NCBI RefSeq assembly: GCF_006335145.1
Contig: NZ_VDMN01000004.1
Coordinates: forward strand, 248,001-312,000
Direction of reading: 5' to 3'
DNA length: 64,000 nt
Origin: Aliirhizobium smilacinae
GTDB lineage: Bacteria; Pseudomonadota; Alphaproteobacteria; Rhizobiales; Rhizobiaceae
The translations under genes were made by a program, and so were the position numbers. Within the stretch, counting starts at the first letter, position 1. Every line of letters begins with the position of its first letter. The notes under the pieces are model-generated. The model worked only from the letters and a program-made list of their open reading frames with translations. It was not told the origin of the DNA and ran no database searches. Positions 8,491 to 18,562 of the stretch are shown here, one piece after another.

Positions 8491-9063
8491 TTACATACCC
8501 TGAGCGCCGCGGTTCATCGCAGCGATACCCGTGCGGCAGACCTCGATAAGCCCGAGCGGCTTCACCACCGCAACAAACTGGTCGATCTTCGAAGACTTGC
8601 CGGTGATCTCGAAGATGAAGTGACCGACCGTCGCATCCACGACCTTGGCCTGGAAGGCGTCCGCCAGACGCAGAACCTCGGCCCGGCTTTCGCCAGTCCC
8701 CGCCACCTTGATCAGCGCAACTTCGCGCTCGATCGGGCGCTCCTGACCAAGCTGGCCAGCGCGTACTGTCAGATCGACGACCCGGTGTACCGGTACGATC
8801 CGCTCGAGCTGCGCCTTGATCTGCTCGAGTACGGTCGGCGTGCCGTTGGTGACGATCGTGATGCGGGATAGGTGGGACTCGTGTTCCGTCTCCGAAACCG
8901 TGAGGCTTTCGATATTATAGCCGCGGCCGGAAAAAAGGCCGATGACGCGGGCAAGGACGCCCGGCTCGTTGGTGACGAGAACCGATAGCGTATGGCTCTC
9001 GACCTTGGCGGTCTCCGGGCTGATGAAATAGGCCGAGCCGGTCGGTTGCTGATGTGCGTTCAT
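8491..9063 (-). CDS. ilvH: Acetolactate synthase small (regulatory) subunit
   Basis: 190 aa. The N-terminal ACT domain begins at SHTLSVLVTNEPGVLARVIGLFSGRGYNIESLTV, and the second half is the C-terminal regulatory domain (KVVDATVGHFIFEITGKSSKIDQFV). It binds valine and activates the catalytic subunit in the first common step of isoleucine, valine and leucine synthesis. It lies 46 bases after ilvI and should share its transcript and attenuator. A short N-terminal tail of about 25 aa precedes the ACT domain, as is usual in rhizobia. Confidence 0.95.
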   Translation of the reverse strand: MNAHQQPTGSAYFISPETAKVESHTLSVLVTNEPGVLARVIGLFSGRGYNIESLTVSETEHESHLSRITIVTNGTPTVLEQIKAQLERIVPVHRVVDLTVRAGQLGQERPIEREVALIKVAGTGESRAEVLRLADAFQAKVVDATVGHFIFEITGKSSKIDQFVAVVKPLGLIEVCRTGIAAMNRGAQGM

Positions 9064-9109
9064 GATCTGGGTCCGTTCCTTAAAATGTCGTCAGGAATGC
9101 CGGCTCGCA

Positions 9110-10897
<1,788 letters not shown>

Positions 10898-11006
10898 GTC
10901 ATGTCCTCCTGATGTCTGGCCTTTTATCTGCAACGGCCGGGATTGCTGCTGGAGTTTTTTGCTTCCGGTCTGGCGTTTTCAGAATGAGTGGCCGGAAACA
11001 AGGCAT

Positions 11007-11030
11007 AAAAAAAGGCCCCTTGAGGAGCCT
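11007..11030 (-). terminator. Attenuator terminator in the ilvIH leader
   Basis: On the minus strand AGGCTCC and GGGGCCT pair (7 bp with one G-U) around TCAA, followed directly by seven T (11013-11007). It lies 35 bases after the leader peptide stop and about 110 bases before the ilvI start, so termination here would keep ilvIH off. It is the last hairpin of an attenuator. Confidence 0.85.
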
Positions 11031-11037
11031 GTCTTTC

Positions 11038-11087
11038 CGCGCATGGGTGGCTATCGCCGGACGGTTACACCGTCCTGCCCATGCGCG
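11038..11087 (-). promoter_or_regulatory. ilvIH leader pause/anti-antiterminator hairpin
   Basis: CGCGCATGGG (11087-11078 on the minus strand) is the exact complement of CCCATGCGCG (11047-11038). Nested inside is GGACGG-TGTAA-CCGTCC, which contains the leader peptide stop codon. A ribosome stalled at the L-I-V-V codons would leave this structure free to re-pair; a ribosome reaching the stop would melt it. This is the geometry of an amino-acid attenuator. The exact antiterminator pairing was not computed. Confidence 0.7.
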
Positions 11088-11121
11088 TTCCCACCACAAT
11101 AAGTGCCTTCGAAATCTTCAT
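11065..11121 (-). CDS. ilvIH leader peptide (attenuator peptide)
   Basis: 18-codon frame MKISKALIVVGTRMGRTV that is too short for usual gene calling. It holds consecutive Leu-Ile-Val-Val codons (CTT ATT GTG GTG) plus Ile and a final Val, exactly the end products of the ilvIH pathway. It is followed by a two-hairpin leader and a terminator before ilvI. No Shine-Dalgarno is present (CTCCCGACC precedes ATG), and the best promoter (11130-11158) would start transcription only about 2 bases before the ATG, so translation may be leaderless. Attenuation control of ilvI in alphaproteobacteria is known in general; this peptide and its start are read directly here. Confidence 0.8.
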   Translation of the reverse strand: MKISKALIVVGTRMGRTV

Positions 11122-11129
11122 GGTCGGGA

Positions 11130-11158
11130 GTGTTAGCTGCATAATGCACATTCGTCAA
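11130..11158 (-). promoter_or_regulatory. Probable sigma-70 promoter of ilvL-ilvIH
   Basis: On the minus strand TTGACG (11158-11153), a 17-base spacer and TAACAC (11135-11130). The -35 box matches 5 of 6; the -10 box is weak, which is common in alphaproteobacteria. The predicted transcription start is near 11123, next to the leader AUG. Confidence 0.5.
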
Positions 11159-11382
11159 CGCGACGTTTGAGCAAAATTCCTCTGCCAGCCTTGTTTTCAG
11201 TCAACCTGAGCGTTTCATCGGCAAAGCCTATACCACTTATTAAGCGCCAAGCCATAATTTGCGTTTTCAGTACGTCACTATGTGCTGGCTAGAATTTTTA
11301 TCCCCAATGACAGGGGCACCTTTTGCTGAATGACGACACCCATCGCCCTCCCTCAGGTGGAGAGCAAGATCGTCGGGATCCT

Positions 11383-13392
11383 ATGAAGCCGGGAAACCGC
11401 TTTTTGGGCCGGGTTGTCGCATGCAATGGCGCCCATGCAACGATCGCTGCAATAGCAGAGCGCGGGGAAACCGAGCTCACCGAACTCTGGTCTGTCGGCC
11501 GCCTCATTTCGATTACCGTCGGCAAGAACCGCGTCGTGGCTCTGGCCTATTCGATGCAGACCGGCATACGCGACTGGTCGGAAAACGACGACACCAAGTT
11601 CCAGATCGAAGTCGAGCTGCTGGGCGAAGTCCGCGTCGACCCGGATGGGCGAGAGCAATTCTCCAGAGGCATATCGCGATACCCCTATCTGGGAGCCGTC
11701 GCGCACCGGATACGCTCGTCGGATCTCGTCAAGATCTACGACCCGGGTAAAAGCGAAACATGCGTTGTCGGAAAGCTGACCCAGGACGACAGTATCGACG
11801 CAGCCATCCATGTACCGACAATGCTGTCCAAGCATTTCGCCATTGTCGGCTCCACCGGCGTCGGCAAGTCGACGGCGGTTTCTCTGCTGCTTCACAAAGC
11901 GATTGAATCCGACCCTAAACTCAGGGTTCTGATCCTCGATCCGCATAACGAGTTTGCAGCGGCCTTCCCCGAACACGCGGTGACGATCGACACAGATACG
12001 CTCGACCTGCCCTTCTGGCTGATGCGGCTCGAGGAATTTGCCGAAGTGGTTTTCCGCGGACGACCCGCGATACCCGAAGAACTCGATATTCTTCGAGACC
12101 TCATTCCGGAGGCCAAGCGCGCCTTTCGTGGCAGCGATTCCAGCCTGACGAGAAGAAGCACCGAAAAAAGCTCGGTGACGGCCGACACGCCGGTCCCCTA
12201 CCGAATGGCAGATCTCCTTGCCTTGATCGACGATCGCATCGGCCGGCTGGAAGGCCGCTCGGAAAAACCGTTCCTCCGGTCGCTGAAAATGCGGGTGGTT
12301 TCCGCCATCAACGATCCCCGCTACAATTTCATGTTCTCCAACAATACGATCAATGACACGATCATGGAGACCATCGCGCATATCTTCCGCATTCCAGGAG
12401 ACGATCGGCCGATCTCCACCTTCCAGCTCGCCGGCATCCCCTCGGAAGTCGTCAACTCGGTGGCCTCGATTCTCTGCCGGATGGCCTTCGAAATTGCCCT
12501 GTGGAGCAACGGCGCCATTCATATGTTGGTCGTCTGTGAAGAAGCGCACCGTTATGTGCCGGCCGATCCCAATCTCGGCTTCATTCCGACCCGCCAGGCG
12601 ATTGCGCGTATTGCCAAGGAAGGCCGTAAATACGGCGTTTCCCTCGGCATCATCACCCAGCGGCCGGGAGAGCTTGACCAGACCATTCTTTCACAGTGCT
12701 CGACGCTGTTTGCCATGCGCCTTTCTAACGATCGCGACCAGGACATCATCAAGTCGGCGATCCCGAATTCATCGGTCTCCACCACCAGCTTCCTGTCTTC
12801 GATCGGCAATGGCGAAGCGATCGCATTCGGCGAAGCGATCGCGGTGCCGATGCGGATGAAATTCAGCCATGTCGATTACAGCCACCTGCCCAAGGCTCAT
12901 GGGATAGTCGACAAGAATCATGAGGAAACGCCGGATACCGTCGACTTGCGCACCATCGTCTCGCGCATGCGCTCCGCCGGTGGACCTGACATCACCACCT
13001 TTCAGCAAAGCTATCTGGCAGCCGAAGCAGCGGGCGCCATGCCAGCCGCCGCATTCATTCCGGGCACGCATGGCGATTTCCCACCGGCAAGCGATGCCGA
13101 ACTTGATCGATGGAAGCGGGAGATCGGACCGGCGGGTGCCGCGGAAGCAAAGCCAAGCGCGGCGGCGGAGCCCTATCGGCCCGACATGTTGCCGAGGCCG
13201 ACAAGGGTCGAGCCAACACCGCCATTGGATAGCCGGGTTAGCTGGCGGGATCGGCCTGCCCCGCCCGCAGCTCCAGCGCCGACACTCACACCCGAACCGA
13301 TTGCAAGGCCAAATCCGTTTGTGAAGCGGGAGGGCTCTTTCCGGGATAGCCTGCTGAAAAAACCATTGAGCAGTCTTTACGACAAGGACTGA
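11383..13392 (+). CDS. HerA-type hexameric ATPase (DUF87 family)
   Basis: 669 aa. The N-terminal HAS-barrel (FLGRVVACNGAHATIAAI onward) is followed by the FtsK/HerA ATPase with Walker A GSTGVGKS at 156-163, LRVLILDPHNEFAAAF, Walker B around HMLVVCEEAHRYV, and the arginine region FAMRLSNDRDQDIIKSAIP. HerA proteins are DNA translocases; in archaea and some bacteria they pair with the nuclease NurA in end resection, and others act in phage defence. No nurA, SIR2 or other defence nuclease lies beside it. The last 110 residues are proline/alanine rich and probably disordered. Start is uncertain: ATG at 11383 fits the domain start, but TTG at 11323 has GGGG upstream. The 3' end overlaps convergent miaA by 16 bases. 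Confidence 0.8.
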   Translation: MKPGNRFLGRVVACNGAHATIAAIAERGETELTELWSVGRLISITVGKNRVVALAYSMQTGIRDWSENDDTKFQIEVELLGEVRVDPDGREQFSRGISRYPYLGAVAHRIRSSDLVKIYDPGKSETCVVGKLTQDDSIDAAIHVPTMLSKHFAIVGSTGVGKSTAVSLLLHKAIESDPKLRVLILDPHNEFAAAFPEHAVTIDTDTLDLPFWLMRLEEFAEVVFRGRPAIPEELDILRDLIPEAKRAFRGSDSSLTRRSTEKSSVTADTPVPYRMADLLALIDDRIGRLEGRSEKPFLRSLKMRVVSAINDPRYNFMFSNNTINDTIMETIAHIFRIPGDDRPISTFQLAGIPSEVVNSVASILCRMAFEIALWSNGAIHMLVVCEEAHRYVPADPNLGFIPTRQAIARIAKEGRKYGVSLGIITQRPGELDQTILSQCSTLFAMRLSNDRDQDIIKSAIPNSSVSTTSFLSSIGNGEAIAFGEAIAVPMRMKFSHVDYSHLPKAHGIVDKNHEETPDTVDLRTIVSRMRSAGGPDITTFQQSYLAAEAAGAMPAAAFIPGTHGDFPPASDAELDRWKREIGPAGAAEAKPSAAAEPYRPDMLPRPTRVEPTPPLDSRVSWRDRPAPPAAPAPTLTPEPIARPNPFVKREGSFRDSLLKKPLSSLYDKD

Positions 13393-14297
13393 ACGGAAGC
13401 GGGCGTCCCGTCGATCCGGCTCCAGCTTTCATCCATCTGATTGCGGAACCATGTCATCTGCCGTTTTGCATATTGCCGGGTCAGCGCCGAGGAGCGTTCG
13501 ATCACCTCGCCTCTCGACATCTTGCCATCCAGCATGTCGGCAATCTCCCGCACCCCGATCGCCTTCATCACCGGCAAATCAGATAACGGACTTTGCCTGA
13601 GCAACGCCTGGACCTCATCGATCGCCCCCTGATCGAGCATCTTCTCGAAACGACGATTGATGCGGTCATGAAGAACGGCACGGTCGGGCAGCACGACAAA
13701 TTTCCGGGACCGCGCCGGATCCACAATCATCGGCCCCTGCCTGCCCTGAAAATCCGCGATCGATCGGCCTGTCGCCTGCAGGACTTCCAGCGCTCGAACG
13801 ATCCTCTGTCCGTCCCTCATTTCCAAACTGCCGGCCATCGCCGCATCCTTGCGCGACAACTCGGCGTGGAGCGCCTCGGGACCTTCCTGTTTCAACCGCA
13901 GTCGAACCTCGCAACGAATGTCCTGGGGTATCTCCGGCATGTCGGACAAGCCCCCGGTCAGCGCCTTGAAATAAAGTCCGGTCCCTCCGACGAAGACAGG
14001 CAGCTGGCCACGGGAGCGGATTTCGGAGAGGAGAGCCGTCACGTCCCGCAGCCATTCCCCGGTCGAATAGGCGCTCACCGCCGTCACATGACCGTAGAGA
14101 TGATGCGGTATTCCCTGCATCTCTTCTTGCGAAGGGCGCGCGGTCAGCATCCGCAACGTGTCGTAGACCTGCATGCTGTCGGCGTTGATGACGACACCAT
14201 TTCGTGTCTGAGCCAATTGCACAGCCAGCGCCGACTTGCCGCTGGCCGTCGGCCCGGTTATCAGGATCGCGTCGATGTCTTGCACAAGGTTTTCCAT
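13377..14297 (-). CDS. miaA: tRNA dimethylallyltransferase MiaA
   Basis: 306 aa. It adds the dimethylallyl group to A37 of tRNAs reading UNN codons. Motifs: P-loop GPTASGKS at 15-22, NADSMQVYDTLRMLTARPS, HHLYGHV, and FVGGTGLYFKALTGGLSDMP; the C-terminal RQYAKRQMTWFRNQ is also typical. The ATG at 14297 gives the usual N-terminus (MENLVQDIDAILITG) and directly abuts the serB ATG on the other strand; an in-frame ATG at 14327 would instead overlap serB by 30 bases. Confidence 0.95.
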   Translation of the reverse strand: MENLVQDIDAILITGPTASGKSALAVQLAQTRNGVVINADSMQVYDTLRMLTARPSQEEMQGIPHHLYGHVTAVSAYSTGEWLRDVTALLSEIRSRGQLPVFVGGTGLYFKALTGGLSDMPEIPQDIRCEVRLRLKQEGPEALHAELSRKDAAMAGSLEMRDGQRIVRALEVLQATGRSIADFQGRQGPMIVDPARSRKFVVLPDRAVLHDRINRRFEKMLDQGAIDEVQALLRQSPLSDLPVMKAIGVREIADMLDGKMSRGEVIERSSALTRQYAKRQMTWFRNQMDESWSRIDGTPASVQSLS

Positions 14298-15188
14298 ATG
14301 GCTTTCGTTGCCACGCTCATTGCCCATCCGTCAAATCCGGTTCTCAACTCGGCTCTCGCAGAAAAGGCAGCCGAGGCCGTCAAGACTTCGGGACTCTACT
14401 GGCTTGCCGACGGCGTCGCCTGTGACATCGCCCTGCATGACGACCAGGATATCACGGCGGCAGAAGCCGCTTTTCGCACGCTGATAGCAGACGCCCCGAT
14501 CGATGTCGTCGTGCAACGGACGGAAACACGCCGAAAGCAGTTTCTCATAGCCGACATGGATTCCACCATGATCGGGCAGGAATGCATCGACGAACTGGCC
14601 GATGTCGTTGGACTGAAGGACAAGGTGGCAACGATAACCGCGCGTGCAATGAATGGCGAGATCGCCTTCGAGCCCGCTCTTCGGGAACGCGTCGCCCTGC
14701 TCAAGGGCCTTCCGATCACGGTGGTCGATGACGTGATTGCAAAGCGTATCACGCTGACATCCGGCGGCCGCGAGCTGATTGCGACGATGAAATCCAAGGG
14801 ACATTACGCCGCCCTCGTCTCCGGCGGCTTCACCGTCTTCACCAGCCGGATAGCGGCAACGCTCGGCTTTGATGAGAACCGTGCCAACATCCTGATCGAA
14901 AAAGACGGCATCCTGACCGGTGAAGTTGCCGAACCGATTCTCGGCAAACAGGCGAAGGTCGATGCACTGGAAGAGATTTCGGCAAGGCTCGGTATCACGC
15001 CGGACGACGTGATCGCGGTCGGAGACGGCGCCAACGATCTCGGCATGCTGGGAATTGCAGGATCCGGCGTCGCCCTTCATGCCAAGCCCACCGTGGCCGC
15101 TCAGGCGAAGATGCGCATCGACCACGGCGATCTGACCGCGCTGCTCTATATCCAGGGTTATCGGAAGAGCGACTTCGTCAGCCAATGA
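14298..15188 (+). CDS. serB: Phosphoserine phosphatase SerB
   Basis: 296 aa; last step of serine synthesis. It has an N-terminal regulatory region of about 80 aa and a HAD phosphatase domain with DMDSTM (nucleophile D86, acid/base D88), the motif II serine in VSGGFTVF, the lysine in GKQAKVDAL and GDGANDLGML. The start at 14298 gives the usual rhizobial N-terminus and has CAAGG about 8 bases upstream. Its ATG and that of miaA form CATATG, so no untranscribed gap separates the divergent genes. The stop overlaps the next gene by ATGA. Confidence 0.95.
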   Translation: MAFVATLIAHPSNPVLNSALAEKAAEAVKTSGLYWLADGVACDIALHDDQDITAAEAAFRTLIADAPIDVVVQRTETRRKQFLIADMDSTMIGQECIDELADVVGLKDKVATITARAMNGEIAFEPALRERVALLKGLPITVVDDVIAKRITLTSGGRELIATMKSKGHYAALVSGGFTVFTSRIAATLGFDENRANILIEKDGILTGEVAEPILGKQAKVDALEEISARLGITPDDVIAVGDGANDLGMLGIAGSGVALHAKPTVAAQAKMRIDHGDLTALLYIQGYRKSDFVSQ

Positions 15189-15763
15189 GCCAGCGGGTCG
15201 CGATCGTCGAAACGCCCCGCCTGATACTGGGCACATGGCTGAAGACCGACCGCGACCTTTTTCGCGAAATCAATGCCGACCCGAAGGTGATGGAGTTCTT
15301 CCCCTTTCGGCGAAGCCACGAGGAAGCAGATGCCTTCCTCGGCAAGCTGAACGGGATGATGAGTGAGGACGGGCTTGGGTTTTACGCCTTGGTGCTGAAG
15401 GATACGCAGGAACCTGTCGGTTTCTGCGGCCTGTCCCACCCGAATCTCCCCGGCATATTCCCCGATGACATAGTCGAGATCGGCTGGCGTCTCGCCACAC
15501 GCTTCTGGGGAAACGGTTATGTCACCGAAGCGGCAAAAGCACTACTGGAACAAGCCTTCTCGCGCCGCGACGTCGATATCGTGGTCTCCTTCGCGGTCGA
15601 GACAAACCATCGCTCGACCAGCGTGATGCAACGTCTTGGAATGTCTAGACGACGGGAGCTGGATTTCAGCCATCCCCGCGTTCCCGACACCCACCCGCAC
15701 CTGAAACGGCACGTCGTATATACCGTCTCAAAGGATGAGTGGCAGGCCCGCAGGCCTGCCTGA
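15185..15763 (+). CDS. GNAT-family N-acetyltransferase (RimJ/RimL type)
   Basis: 192 aa. Begins RLILGTWLKTDRDLF, with PVGFCGLSH, IGWRLATRFWGNGYVTEAAKALLE (the acetyl-CoA pyrophosphate loop has the R/Q-x-x-G-x-G/A pattern as FWGNGY) and TNHRSTSVMQRLGM. This is the Acetyltransf_3 group acting on protein N-termini or small amines. It starts in an ATGA overlap with the serB stop, so it is translationally coupled to it, though a functional tie to serine synthesis is not evident. It ends 8 bases from the convergent protease gene. Confidence 0.88.
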   Translation: MSQRVAIVETPRLILGTWLKTDRDLFREINADPKVMEFFPFRRSHEEADAFLGKLNGMMSEDGLGFYALVLKDTQEPVGFCGLSHPNLPGIFPDDIVEIGWRLATRFWGNGYVTEAAKALLEQAFSRRDVDIVVSFAVETNHRSTSVMQRLGMSRRRELDFSHPRVPDTHPHLKRHVVYTVSKDEWQARRPA

Positions 15764-15771
15764 TCTCTGTC

Positions 15772-17421
15772 TCAGTCGAGCGGGATAGCCACGAAGCGCA
15801 GATTGCCGGCCTTGTCCGCGATCATGATATGCGCGTTTCTGCGGCCTTCCGCCTTGAGCGCATCCATCCTGCTGGTAACGTCACTTGGCTGCTCGACGAA
15901 ATCCTGCGCCACTTCGACGATGACTTCGCCCGGCTTTACGCCCTTTTCGGCAGCCAGCGAACCGGCTGCCACCTCAGTCACCACCACGCCCTCGACGCTC
16001 TCTGCGATATCGAAGCTCTTGCGGCGATCTTCGTCGAGCACGGCGATCGTCATGCCATAAGCCTGAACCGGTTCCTTGCTCTGCTCCGCACTCTGGTCGC
16101 CCCCGTTGTCGGGATTGGGTACATCGCTGTCGTCCGGCTCGTCCCCATCGGCTTCTGGAGACTGAACGCTGTCTTCCAGACGCCCCGGCGTCACCTTGAC
16201 GGTCTGTTGCTTGCCGTCGCGCAGGATGACCACGTCGACTTCCTTGCCGACAGGGCTTTCGGCGACGATACGCGGCAGGTCGCGCATCTCGTTGATCGAC
16301 TGACCGTCGAAGCTGACAATCACGTCGCCGGCCTTGATCTCACCGTTCTTGATCGGTCCGTCATTGATGATACCGGATACGAGCGCGCCTCTTGCTCGGT
16401 CGAGACCGAGGCTTTCCGAGACTTCATCGGTTACCGGCTGAATGCGCACACCAAGCCATCCGCGCCGTGTCTCGCCGAACTCAATGAGCTGGCGCACGAC
16501 GTTCTCGGCAATCTCCGTCGGCACGGCGAAGCCGATACCTATCGAACCGCCCGAAGGCGAAATGATTGCCGTGTTGATGCCGATGACCTCGCCGCGCATG
16601 TTGAACAGCGGTCCACCGGAATTGCCCTTGTTGATGGCCGCATCCGTCTGGATGAAGTTGTCGTAAGGGCCGGCGTTGATATTGCGCCCGCGTGCCGAAA
16701 TGATACCGAGCGTCACCGATCCGCCGAGCCCGAACGGATTGCCGATCGCCATCACCCAGTCGCCGATGCGCATGCGGCGCGAATCCCCGAAAGGTACCGC
16801 CTTCAGCGGCGATTTCGGCTCGACTTTCAACACCGAGAGATCGGTCTTGGTATCCGTTCCAATCAGGGTCGCCTTGAGCTTGGAGCCATTGGCAAACACC
16901 ACCTCGATATCGTCGGCGCCTTCGATGACATGATTGTTCGTCACCACATATCCGGTCGAATCGATGACGAAGCCGGAGCCGAGTGACGAGACCTTCTGAT
17001 TGCCGCGCTGGCCACCCTCGCCGTCGAAGAAATCGTCGAAGAACTCCTGGAAAGGCGAACCCTCCTGGATCTGCGGCTGCTGCGGGCCCTTACCGCTATT
17101 CTTGACGCTCTGCGACGTGGAAATATTGACCACCGCATCGAGCAGGCCTTCGGAGAGATCTGCAATCGATGCCGGCCCTGCGGGTGTCATGCCCGCTTTG
17201 GGTGAAGGCGGAGGATTGAAAGATGTCGATGGCGGCGCAGGCGCGGGCAGCATTGCGCCCGGCGCGCTCGGCCGCGCTTGTGAGGGAGCAGATGGCGCCT
17301 GGGCTTGAGCCGGAGCATCGGGCTGCGTCTGAGCCCAGCTGGACATGGGCGCAGCGGCAACGGCCAGAGCAATGCCTCCCGCGGCAATGCGCTTCCAGGA
17401 CGATCGAACCTGCTGAGCCAT
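15772..17421 (-). CDS. Do/DegP-family periplasmic serine endoprotease
   Basis: 549 aa. Signal peptide with cleavage around residue 30 (SSWAQ), a Pro/Ala-rich linker to about 85, a trypsin-like domain with catalytic triad H164 (TNNHVIEG), D194 (KTDLSVLK) and S268 (NKGNSGGPL), then two PDZ domains separated by an acidic linker (EADGDEPDDSDVPNPDNG). It degrades or chaperones misfolded envelope proteins. GAGGAGG precedes the ATG. The acidic linker between the PDZ domains is long and characteristic of rhizobial Do proteases. hflK-hflC lies upstream on the same strand but a terminator separates them. Confidence 0.93.
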   Translation of the reverse strand: MAQQVRSSWKRIAAGGIALAVAAAPMSSWAQTQPDAPAQAQAPSAPSQARPSAPGAMLPAPAPPSTSFNPPPSPKAGMTPAGPASIADLSEGLLDAVVNISTSQSVKNSGKGPQQPQIQEGSPFQEFFDDFFDGEGGQRGNQKVSSLGSGFVIDSTGYVVTNNHVIEGADDIEVVFANGSKLKATLIGTDTKTDLSVLKVEPKSPLKAVPFGDSRRMRIGDWVMAIGNPFGLGGSVTLGIISARGRNINAGPYDNFIQTDAAINKGNSGGPLFNMRGEVIGINTAIISPSGGSIGIGFAVPTEIAENVVRQLIEFGETRRGWLGVRIQPVTDEVSESLGLDRARGALVSGIINDGPIKNGEIKAGDVIVSFDGQSINEMRDLPRIVAESPVGKEVDVVILRDGKQQTVKVTPGRLEDSVQSPEADGDEPDDSDVPNPDNGGDQSAEQSKEPVQAYGMTIAVLDEDRRKSFDIAESVEGVVVTEVAAGSLAAEKGVKPGEVIVEVAQDFVEQPSDVTSRMDALKAEGRRNAHIMIADKAGNLRFVAIPLD

Positions 17422-17592
17422 CTGGCCTCCTCACATTTTGGACTGTCTGCATTGCCCTCAGAATGTGGGCTTTGTCGGTCTGCTTATAGGAACGACTGAA
17501 TCGGGCAGAGTTTCGGCAGAGAATAGGGTGGAATGAACCGGCAGGAAATTACCTTTTCGTGAGGAAGCCGCCCCTCTGCACATAAAACGTGA

Positions 17593-17616
17593 AAAGGGCG
17601 GCCAAAGCCGCCCTTT
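17593..17616 (-). terminator. Rho-independent terminator after hflC
   Basis: AAAGGGCGGC pairs with GCCGCCCTTT over 10 bp around a 4-base loop, followed on the minus strand by TTTTC. It starts 11 bases after the hflC stop and separates hflKC from the protease gene. Confidence 0.85.
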
Positions 17617-17626
17617 CCTGATCGAT

Positions 17627-18562
17627 TTAGTTTGCTGGAGCCGGTGGAGTGGAAGCCGCAGCTCCTGCCGGCGGAGCGCTCCGTCCATCCGGTGACTCGA
17701 AGAACTTGAAGAAATCAGAGTCCGGCGAAAGCACCATCGTCGTGTTGTTGTCTCCAAGAGCCGAAACATAGGCTCGCATCGAGCGATAGAACTCGAAGAA
17801 GCTCGGGTCGCGCTGGAACGCTTCCGCAAAGATCCGGTTGCGCTCGGCATCGCCCTGACCGCGCAGGATTTCAGAATCCTTCTGCGCTTCGGAGACGAAT
17901 TCGACAACTTCACGGTCGGCAATAGCCCGGCGACGCTGGCCAGCTTCGTTACCGCGGGCGCGGATAAGCTCGGCTTCGGCTAGACGTTCCGCCCGCATGC
18001 GCTGGAAGGTCTGCGAGGAAACTTCCTGCGTCAGATCGGTACGGCGAATACGAACGTCGCGGATCGAGAGGCCAAGCGATTCGGCCGCACCGTTCAGGTC
18101 AGCGCGGACTTCCTGCATCATCGAAACGCGTTCGTCAGAAAGCGCTGCACTGAAGTTACGCAGACCGTAGACCCGGCGCAAGGCCGCATCCAGACGGGTG
18201 CTGAGACGGGACTCCGCAGATTCCCGGTCACCCGAGACCGTTTCGCGGAAACGCCTTGGATCTGTGATCGCGTAGACCACGAAGGCATCGACTTCGTAGA
18301 ACGCGCCGCCACGAACCTGAACACGGATATTGTCCAGATCGAATCGCAGCGAACGGTTTTCTACATATTGAACCCGGTCGGCGTCCATGAAGGCAAACGG
18401 CAGCTTGAAATAGATGCCGGGCTGATCCTTCACGTCCTGGATTTCACCGAAACGGATGACAATGGCTTGTTCACGCTGGTTCACCACGAATACCGAGGAG
18501 TAGACGAGGAAAAGGATTACCGCGAGGCCAACGAGAATGGCGGGCAGTCGGTTGGAAATCAT
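17627..18562 (-). CDS. hflC: HflC, SPFH-domain subunit of the FtsH modulator complex
   Basis: 311 aa. One N-terminal membrane helix (about 5-27) and a band-7/SPFH domain starting FVVNQREQAIVIRFGEI, with the QEVSSQTFQRMRAERLAEAELIRARGNEAGQRRRAIADRE stretch forming the long C-terminal coiled coil (not quoted in full). With HflK it forms the membrane cage around the FtsH protease. The start overlaps the hflK stop (ATGA). A terminator follows. The C-terminal 25 aa are Pro/Ala rich. Confidence 0.94.
   Translation of the reverse strand: MISNRLPAILVGLAVILFLVYSSVFVVNQREQAIVIRFGEIQDVKDQPGIYFKLPFAFMDADRVQYVENRSLRFDLDNIRVQVRGGAFYEVDAFVVYAITDPRRFRETVSGDRESAESRLSTRLDAALRRVYGLRNFSAALSDERVSMMQEVRADLNGAAESLGLSIRDVRIRRTDLTQEVSSQTFQRMRAERLAEAELIRARGNEAGQRRRAIADREVVEFVSEAQKDSEILRGQGDAERNRIFAEAFQRDPSFFEFYRSMRAYVSALGDNNTTMVLSPDSDFFKFFESPDGRSAPPAGAAASTPPAPAN

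Noticed and set aside
17490..17513. GGAAC-16-GTT resembling an EcfG general-stress promoter, plus strand
   Set aside because: It points into the 3' end of hflC with no plus-strand gene downstream, so it is probably chance.
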